IMG/VR virus record: IMGVR_UViG_3300024496_000013
Coordinates: 1-64,000 of that record
From: a virus
Direction: 5' to 3' (one strand)
DNA length: 64,000 bases
This document shows, piece by piece, positions 45,616 through 50,998 of the stretch. Position 1 is the first letter of the stretch, and each line of letters opens with the position of its first letter. A program made the translations under genes and the position numbers. The notes under the pieces were generated by a model that worked only from the letters and a program-made list of their open reading frames with translations, was not told the DNA's origin and searched no databases.

Positions 45616-47390
45616 TAAAGATCAAGAATTTAACTGTTAAAAACTTTATGAGTGTGGGTAATCAAACCCAAGCTGTGGATTTTGACAAGGGTCTGCTAAC
45701 TTTGGTGCTAGGTGAAAATCTAGATCTCGGCGGCGATGATATAGGAGCCCGCAACGGCACAGGTAAAACTACTATCATCAATGGTTTAAGTTATGCTATC
45801 TATGGACAAGCACTGACAAATATCAAACGTGATAATCTTATCAACAAGATCAATAGCAAAAACATGCTAGTTACTATCACGTTTGACAAGGATGGGCAAG
45901 AATATCATATTGAGCGCGGACGTAAACCCAATCTACTGAAGTTTAGCATTAACGGTCAAGAACAAAACCCAGACGATAAAGACGAAAGTCAAGGCGATTC
46001 TAGAGAAACACAGAAAGAAATCGAAAAAGTAATAGGTATGAGCCACGACATGTTCAAACACATCGTGGCTTTGAATACCTATACCGAGCCTTTCCTTAGC
46101 ATGAAACCCAACGACCAACGTGCTATTATCGAACAGTTGTTAGGAATCACTATCTTGAGCGAAAAAGCCGAACTGTTAAAAGAAGGCATACGCATTTCTA
46201 AAGACATGATCGCTGCCGAAAATACCAAGATAGAAACTATCAAGGTATCTAATGAGCGCATACAGCAAAGTATCGAAGCATTAGAAAGAAAACTCAAACT
46301 ATGGCAAACTAACAAAGATAATTCTATCAATGATCTAGAAAAAGCTATCAAGAAACTTGGTTTGATAGACATCGATCAAGAGATTGAAAATCAAAAAGCA
46401 CTGGCAGAATGGAGCAAGAACAAAAAAGATCTAGACAGTCTCAATTCGCAGATGTCTAGACAGTCTGCGACCAAAGATAGAGAACAGAAAAATCTAGATA
46501 AACTAGAAAGCGAACTGCTGACTTTAGCTGAACACAAATGTCATAGCTGTGGACAAGACATTCATGACGAGAAACACATGGTTATGGTCGAGAAAAAAGC
46601 ACAGCAAGTAGAAGAAAGCCAAGCTGCCGTTGCTGAATCAGAAAAACAAATAGCAGAACTACTAGACGCTATCGCAGAAATAGGCGAGCTAGGAGCAGCA
46701 CCTCTGGTTAATTACGACAATATCGACGATGCTTATAATCACAAGACTACTCTTAGCGGTCTAGAAAAAGATCTAGCAGCCAAACAAGCTGAACAAGATC
46801 CGTATCAAGAACAAATCGATGAACTTAGAAACACAGCGGTACAGGAAATAGACTGGAGCAAGGTCAATGATCTAACCAAAGTCAAAGATCATCAGGAGTT
46901 TTTGTACAAATTACTGACTAACAAAGATAGTTTTGTACGTAAAAAAATCATTGATCAGAATTTAAACTATCTAAACACACGTCTAACTTATTATCTGGAT
47001 AAGATAGGATTGCCACATACTGTGGAATTCCAAAGCGATCTTACTGTGCTTATCACACAACTAGGACAAGATCTAGATTTTGACAATCTAAGCCGAGGAG
47101 AACGCAATAGATTGATCTTGAGCTTGAGCTGGGCGTTCCGTGATGTGTGGGAAAACCTATATCAAAGCATCAATTTACTGTTTATCGACGAAATGATCGA
47201 TTCAGGCATGGATGCTAGTGGTGTAGAATCCAGCATAGCTATCCTAAAGAAGATGACACGTGAACGCGAGAAGAATGTGTTTTTGATCAGCCATAGAGAC
47301 GATCTAACCAGCAGGGTTAATCAGGTGCTCAAGGTCATCAAGGAAAACGGTTTCACTTCATATTCTAACGATGTAGAAATACTACAATGA
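45612..47390 (+). CDS. 46: Recombination endonuclease subunit gp46 (Rad50-like ATPase)
   Basis: The 592-residue SMC-type ATPase has a Walker A GARNGTGKTT at about residues 45-54. Two long coiled-coil arms flank a zinc hook CHSCGQ (C310, C313), and the ABC signature LSRGERNR is at about 493. The Walker B region LLFIDEMIDSG is near 521, and a late HRDD-type switch is near 563. It powers gp47 in end resection and links DNA ends through the hook. All catalytic motifs are intact. It overlaps both gp47 and the next small gene by 4 bases. Confidence 0.96.
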   Translation: MIKIKNLTVKNFMSVGNQTQAVDFDKGLLTLVLGENLDLGGDDIGARNGTGKTTIINGLSYAIYGQALTNIKRDNLINKINSKNMLVTITFDKDGQEYHIERGRKPNLLKFSINGQEQNPDDKDESQGDSRETQKEIEKVIGMSHDMFKHIVALNTYTEPFLSMKPNDQRAIIEQLLGITILSEKAELLKEGIRISKDMIAAENTKIETIKVSNERIQQSIEALERKLKLWQTNKDNSINDLEKAIKKLGLIDIDQEIENQKALAEWSKNKKDLDSLNSQMSRQSATKDREQKNLDKLESELLTLAEHKCHSCGQDIHDEKHMVMVEKKAQQVEESQAAVAESEKQIAELLDAIAEIGELGAAPLVNYDNIDDAYNHKTTLSGLEKDLAAKQAEQDPYQEQIDELRNTAVQEIDWSKVNDLTKVKDHQEFLYKLLTNKDSFVRKKIIDQNLNYLNTRLTYYLDKIGLPHTVEFQSDLTVLITQLGQDLDFDNLSRGERNRLILSLSWAFRDVWENLYQSINLLFIDEMIDSGMDASGVESSIAILKKMTREREKNVFLISHRDDLTSRVNQVLKVIKENGFTSYSNDVEILQ

Positions 47391-47617
47391 GCACAGATAC
47401 GCATGATCGCTTGATCAAAGCCTTCCAGGAATATTTTAAATGGCAGGACAAGTTTGAGTACGGCACAAGCGATGCTGCTGGTATAAAGGCACGATATTGG
47501 TTATCAGAAATACGCAATGAGGCAAGTGTAAGGCGAGTAGAAATACAAAACAAAAGGCAAAACCGTAAGGAATCCAGAAAAGGCAAGCTAGGAAGGCCAC
47601 CGAAAATAACTAAGTGA
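47387..47617 (+). CDS. Small basic protein with C-terminal AT-hook-like motif
   Basis: The 76-residue protein overlaps gp46 by 4 bases. Its N-terminal half is an amphipathic helix region (RLIKAFQEYFKWQDKFEYG). Its C-terminal half is strongly basic and ends in KGKLGRPPKITK, where GRP within a basic stretch resembles an AT-hook that binds the minor groove of AT-rich DNA. Position suggests a role in recombination or replication. The function itself is not recognised. Confidence 0.65.
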   Translation: MSTDTHDRLIKAFQEYFKWQDKFEYGTSDAAGIKARYWLSEIRNEASVRRVEIQNKRQNRKESRKGKLGRPPKITK

Positions 47618-48052
47618 GTGCTTTGGACATATCAAAATCAAATCGTAGAAGAAATACCCGAAGGCTATATTGGCTTTGTTTATCTCATCACGAATCTTAC
47701 TACCGGCCAGAAGTACATAGGCAAGAAACTAGCACAATTTAAACGTACTAAACCTCCTCTCAAAGGCAAAAAACTCAAGCGCAGAAGCACAGTAGAAAGC
47801 GATTGGCGCGATTACTGGGGTTCTAGCGACAGGTTAAACGCAGACGTCCAAGCATTAGGTCCGGAAAACTTCACCAGAGAAATACTTTATTACTGTAAAA
47901 GCAAGGCAGAAATGGGCTATTTAGAGGCAAGAGAGCAGTTTGAACGCCGAGTTTTAGAAACAGATGACTATTATAATGGCATTATAAACGTCAGAGTAGG
48001 CGGCTCAAACATACTTAGGCAGCGTCTTTTAGAGCACGAAAAGGCAAAATAA
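47618..48052 (+). CDS. GIY-YIG-type endonuclease
   Basis: A 144-residue protein starting at GTG 47618, directly after the upstream stop. It has GFVYLI (about 19-24) and KYIGKK (32-37), the two halves of the GIY-YIG motif. YWGSS (67-71) and a glutamate in YLEAREQ (E103), a likely metal ligand, follow. The pattern matches small GIY-YIG nucleases carried by T4-like phages, either mobile or acting in recombination. The stop is immediately followed by the stem-loop region at 48053, which may matter if the nuclease is linked to that RNA. Confidence 0.75.
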   Translation: MLWTYQNQIVEEIPEGYIGFVYLITNLTTGQKYIGKKLAQFKRTKPPLKGKKLKRRSTVESDWRDYWGSSDRLNADVQALGPENFTREILYYCKSKAEMGYLEAREQFERRVLETDDYYNGIINVRVGGSNILRQRLLEHEKAK

Positions 48053-48520
48053 TCGCCAAAAAAACCCGCACCGGTGACTGTTATGGTGCCCAAAATCCGC
48101 TCTGATGTGTGGCGGTAAGGAACTCTACCTTGGCGAAGAGGTACTCAGCAACTATCCTTTACAGGACGTCGATCGCAAAAAAGCCTGCGGTTTTGCTGTT
48201 TGAACGGAGTCAATATAGGCTAAATGAGGGGAGAAAAACCCCACGTATACGCTAGTGATAGCAGATTAGCGTATGCCGCCGTCATGATAAGACGGAGCTC
48301 GAGGTACCGGATGACCGCCTCTGTAATGCTCTACTGCTGTGTGACTGTGCTACTCAGATAATGCTCAGTTTTATTTTTAGCCCGGCGACGGGCTAAGTGT
48401 GACCATACTATCTAGATAATACTTAAATGCTTCGCATCTAAGATTAAATACTATCAGAAGAAATAAAATGTGGCTGAGCGAAAGCGATAGACACAAGTGA
48501 GCGTAGCTCACTTCAAAAAG
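48053..48520 (+). ncRNA. Candidate structured non-coding RNA region
   Basis: No gene is visible in about 470 bases, yet the stretch is full of inverted repeats. TCGCCAA (48053-48059) pairs with TTGGCGA (48130-48136), closing a domain with two inner hairpins (GCACC/GGTGC and CCGCT/GGCGG). Next come GCAAAA/TTTTGC, GGGG/CCCC, and an 8-bp perfect stem ATACGCTA/TAGCGTAT (48247-48274). Further on are CCGTC/GACGG, a GAGG..CCTC hairpin, TAGCCCG-GCGA-CGGGCTA (GNRA loop, 48378-48395), ATGC-TTC-GCAT and AAGTGAGC-GTA-GCTCACTT (48495-48513). The RNA would start right at the nuclease stop and end before a late promoter. The strand is assumed from the flanking genes; class and function are unknown. Confidence 0.55.
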
Positions 48521-48528
48521 AATAAATA
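48521..48528 (+). promoter_or_regulatory. T4-type late promoter (AATAAATA)
   Basis: AATAAATA followed by TAAAA lies 27 bases upstream of the ATG at 48556, immediately after the perfect AAGTGAGC/GCTCACTT hairpin. It would drive late expression of the internal-protein candidate. Confidence 0.7.
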
Positions 48529-48555
48529 TAAAATAGAATTTAGGAAACGTTCACT

Positions 48556-49809
48556 ATGAGAATCAATGATATCTTAATCGAATCACAGGTCAAAGAAGCA
48601 CCACAAGGCATGCTCAAACGAGCTGGACTTGGTATAATGAGTAAATTTGGCAGTGATAAAGCTGCTGGTAAACTAGATACTGGTGCTATCGCTAATGCTC
48701 TAATGAGAGATTTTAACAGATTCCTTGGTGCTACTAAGCTAGAACCTGATGCTGATGCTGTACTACGTTTCCTACAAAGCAAAGGTTATCCATCTGATGG
48801 CGCTAAGATGGTTTTAGACAAAGAAGCTAACTCTGCTACTGGTAACAGAGCTCCGAAAGGTCCTATGGGCGGTGGCATCATGGGCAAGATGAAAGGCGCT
48901 GCTGGCTCTTTAGGCAACAGGCTAAAAGCTAATCCTGAACAGCCACAAGACAGGATTGAGCCAACAGGAGACGACGATGCGACAGCTACAGCTCAACCTA
49001 GCGCATCACAAGCACAACCAACAGCACAACCAACAGCAACAGCACAACCAACAGCAGCAGCACAACCAACAACAAAACCTAGCGCATCACAAACACAAAC
49101 GCCAGCGCAACAGAACACTAATAAAATTGATAAAAAAGCACGTAAAGCCGCAGGTAAAGCTGCTATGGCTACACAGCAGGCTGCAGCTGACGCTCAGAAC
49201 AAACCTGGATGGGCACGGACCGCTGATGATAAGATAAGAATACAGGCCGCAAAAGGTGTTAATGCTAATGCTGCCGGATCTTTTAAGTCAGGAGCAGCTA
49301 AAATCCGTTCTAAAGGTCTAAACATGAGCATGTACACTGAAGAAGCTCTTCCACAAGCTACACTAGACAAAGCATTCATGCAAGCTGCTCATGATGCTGC
49401 CAAGATGGGCTATGGACTAGATCCAAACACAGGTAATATCGTTGACCAAGGTGGTGCCGCACAAGGTCCTATGGGTGGAGGCAATCAAGGTGCTGCCCAG
49501 GGCGGTGGCAGTGCTTGGGACAGTTTTAAACAAGGTGTCGCTGGAGGTCTAACTGGACAGCAAGCAGGCGATGCTTCTGGTGGCGGACAAAGCGGTATAC
49601 AAGGTTCGCTAAACGTCAATGCGTTAACACAGCTATTGCCTAATGTCAATCCAGCTCAATTAAAAATGGCTGTGAGCACGGTCAAGAGCGGTGGACAGTT
49701 AAGTAGGACACATCAAGCAGTGCTAGCATCTGCTATGATCGATCTGATGAAAGCTGATCCTGCTACTACACAAAAAGCATTCACGCTGTTAAAACGAATA
49801 CAGGCTTAA
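48556..49809 (+). CDS. Putative internal head protein with capsid-targeting N-terminus
   Basis: The 417-residue protein begins MRINDILIES. This resembles the T4 capsid-targeting sequence of internal proteins (MKTYQEFIAE) in length, charge pattern and a terminal LxE site, which gp21 protease would cut after E9. A helical domain follows (residues about 10-95), then an Ala/Gln/Pro/Thr-rich linker with repeats of AQPT type (about 140-190). A basic Ala/Lys-rich part and a Gly-rich C-terminal region with a final helical segment complete it. A late promoter lies just upstream. Packaging and injection are inferred from the N-terminus. It ends tail-to-tail with the gp51-like frame, overlapping by 4 bases. 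Confidence 0.65.
   Translation: MRINDILIESQVKEAPQGMLKRAGLGIMSKFGSDKAAGKLDTGAIANALMRDFNRFLGATKLEPDADAVLRFLQSKGYPSDGAKMVLDKEANSATGNRAPKGPMGGGIMGKMKGAAGSLGNRLKANPEQPQDRIEPTGDDDATATAQPSASQAQPTAQPTATAQPTAAAQPTTKPSASQTQTPAQQNTNKIDKKARKAAGKAAMATQQAAADAQNKPGWARTADDKIRIQAAKGVNANAAGSFKSGAAKIRSKGLNMSMYTEEALPQATLDKAFMQAAHDAAKMGYGLDPNTGNIVDQGGAAQGPMGGGNQGAAQGGGSAWDSFKQGVAGGLTGQQAGDASGGGQSGIQGSLNVNALTQLLPNVNPAQLKMAVSTVKSGGQLSRTHQAVLASAMIDLMKADPATTQKAFTLLKRIQA
48997..49092 (+). repeat. In-frame tandem repeat coding AQPT-type linker
   Basis: The 15-base segment CCTAGCGCATCACAA occurs at 48997-49011 and again at 49078-49092. Several copies of a CAACCAACAGCA-type unit lie between them. The array encodes a Gln/Pro/Thr/Ala-rich linker. 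Its length probably varies between relatives by slippage. Confidence 0.85.
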
Positions 49810-50012
49810 AAGAAAGGCAGTCCAGAAGTCTTAGCGATTTCTATATTTTCTTTTACTAACTTCTGTATTATTTCTCTTTCCTCATAGCTGAGGTTCATGG
49901 CTTCGGTATAAGACATTCCTCCACGCAGGTACCATATACATCTAAAAGCTTCAAGTTTAACGTCTTTGGCCTGTTCGTCAAGGGCTTTCGTCTCAGCCAG
50001 GATTTCATCAAT
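49806..50012 (-). CDS. gp51-like hub assembly frame, no canonical start codon
   Basis: On the minus strand a frame encodes 68 residues from an ATT at 50012. It contains EAFRCIWYLRGGMSYTEAMN and ends KTSGLPFF. This resembles the small protein placed after gp26 in cyanophage-like T4 phages, annotated there as gp51, the hub assembly catalyst. The frame is open upstream to 50057, overlapping the end of gp26 in the -1 frame. It has no in-frame ATG, GTG or TTG before a very late internal ATG. The simplest route to expression is the -1 frameshift signal at 49983-50042. It ends 4 bases inside the convergent gene's stop region. Confidence 0.7.
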   Translation of the reverse strand: MDEILAETKALDEQAKDVKLEAFRCIWYLRGGMSYTEAMNLSYEEREIIQKLVKENIEIAKTSGLPFF

Positions 50013-50042
50013 CGTTAACGACGAAAGCCTGAACCGAAAAAA
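49983..50042 (-). promoter_or_regulatory. -1 programmed ribosomal frameshift signal in gp26
   Basis: Reading the minus strand in the gp26 frame, the slippery heptamer T TTT TTC is at 50042-50036, on codons F294-F295. It is followed by a 6-nt spacer (GGTTCA). A perfect 10-bp stem GGCTTTCGTC/GACGAAAGCC (50029-50020 with 49992-49983) with a 27-nt loop comes next. The gp26 stop TAA lies in the loop. A -1 shift enters the gp51-like frame directly and gives a fusion of about 371 residues. All three classic frameshift elements are present at standard spacing. Confidence 0.75.
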
Positions 50043-50920
50043 TCCGAGCTGTCCATGTTAAGATCTACGGACCATTCGTGCTCGCATTTGGAACATTTGG
50101 CTTTAAATGAGCTCATAGTTCCGCTTTCTTTGCTTTTGTTTACAGCATCAGTGATAGATTGGAATATAGATTTATCAGCGTTGGTTAAAAATTCTCTGAT
50201 AAACTCTGGATTATCTGTGCTACCTTCTGTACTTTCGATCTTACTAATACAATTAACAGCAGAATCGATAGTCAAATCAGTGAGCTTGACAAAACTTTCT
50301 TGGAACATCCTAACTTTTTCCTGTTCCTCGATACGATCATCATTGATGATAGAAAATATACGCTGGTGTTCAAATGCTTTTAAGCTGACTTTGGTCAATT
50401 GATTGTAGTCCATAGGACGTAGATGAACCAACATACTATCGCCTATCTCGACAGTTTTATTGAAATTTACTTTGTTAAGACTATCTAACACATTCCTTAG
50501 ATCAACAGCTAGATCATTTACAGTTTCGCATTTAGGACAACCTGCGGTGACATCCATTTCTTCGCCGTAGGTAGCGATACGGATAGCTACTAAGATAGCA
50601 TCAACATCTAAGCTAGGCACTGCCCAACCATCTTTGATGTTAGGTACACAGCTACGTATAACTTCTACAGTAGCAGCACCGTTCATCAGCGCATCTGGTG
50701 TTTTAAACAACAGTTCATCTCGAGCTGTCATAGCAAACACAGGATACTCGTTGTTGATAGTTTTTTCTAAAGCACCTTCTGGGTAAAACTCTCCTTTGCT
50801 AGGCAGCGAAATCCAAATTTTGGGCTGTCGAAAAAATGCTGCTAGAGGATTTTTATCTGTTTTCACAGCAGGTGCTGGCTGCGCAGATGTTGGGTTTAAG
50901 TTGTTGATAAATTCTGCCAT
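50015..50920 (-). CDS. 26: Baseplate hub protein gp26-like with zinc-finger cysteines
   Basis: The 301-residue protein has the gp26-type core: WISLPSKGEFYPEGAL (about 36-51), TARDELLFKTPDALMNG (65-81) and CVPNIKDGWAVPSLDVDAIL (91-110). It has two CxxC pairs, C128/C131 and C276/C279, which probably bind one zinc. In T4, gp26 is a hub assembly factor next to gp51. The last residues are DFFGSGFRR; the two Phe codons form the slippery site for a -1 shift into the gp51-like frame. A late promoter lies at 50953-50960. It is divergent from the tape-measure-like genes. Confidence 0.85.
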   Translation of the reverse strand: MAEFINNLNPTSAQPAPAVKTDKNPLAAFFRQPKIWISLPSKGEFYPEGALEKTINNEYPVFAMTARDELLFKTPDALMNGAATVEVIRSCVPNIKDGWAVPSLDVDAILVAIRIATYGEEMDVTAGCPKCETVNDLAVDLRNVLDSLNKVNFNKTVEIGDSMLVHLRPMDYNQLTKVSLKAFEHQRIFSIINDDRIEEQEKVRMFQESFVKLTDLTIDSAVNCISKIESTEGSTDNPEFIREFLTNADKSIFQSITDAVNKSKESGTMSSFKAKCSKCEHEWSVDLNMDSSDFFGSGFRR

Positions 50921-50930
50921 TTTCTATACC

Positions 50931-50938
50931 TATAAATA
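50931..50938 (+). promoter_or_regulatory. Perfect T4 late promoter (TATAAATA), rightward
   Basis: An exact match to the T4 late consensus. It would start transcription near 50944 and run into the tape-measure-like gene at 50999. It lies 14 bases from an equally perfect leftward copy. Confidence 0.8.
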
Positions 50939-50952
50939 TAATAGTGTTCAGA

Positions 50953-50960
50953 TATTTATA
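50953..50960 (-). promoter_or_regulatory. Perfect T4 late promoter (TATAAATA), leftward
   Basis: The minus strand reads TATAAATA exactly, 32 bases before the gp26 start. Its predicted start site (about 50947) nearly coincides with that of the rightward promoter at 50931-50938, so the two probably cannot be occupied at once. Confidence 0.8.
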
Positions 50961-50998
50961 TGCGTAGATTTCTGGCATTTTCATAATTGGTAGGAAAG

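Noticed and set aside
48053-48136. tRNA-like cloverleaf (7-bp closing stem, about 84 nt)
   Set aside because: The closing stem is acceptor-like in length, but there is no T-loop consensus, no anticodon arm of correct size and no normal D-arm. I kept it only as part of the structured RNA region.
48295-48308. Cloning-vector polylinker contamination
   Set aside because: The palindromes lie within natural-looking hairpins and flanking sequence shows no vector features.
48053-48520. CRISPR array or insertion sequence in the gene-free region
   Set aside because: The hairpins differ from each other, no direct repeat of constant length recurs at spacer intervals, and no transposase or terminal inverted repeats are present.
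48956-49237. 93-residue Gln/His-rich plus-strand frame
   Set aside because: It is an alternative frame of the AQPT repeat in the internal-protein gene, produced by the repeat's base composition.
49806-50020. Ordinary independent gene in the frame MKSWLRRKPLTN starting at the ATG near 50008
   Set aside because: This frame stops after 37 codons and has no recognisable family pattern, whereas the -1 frame encodes a coherent conserved-looking protein to the convergent gene's stop.
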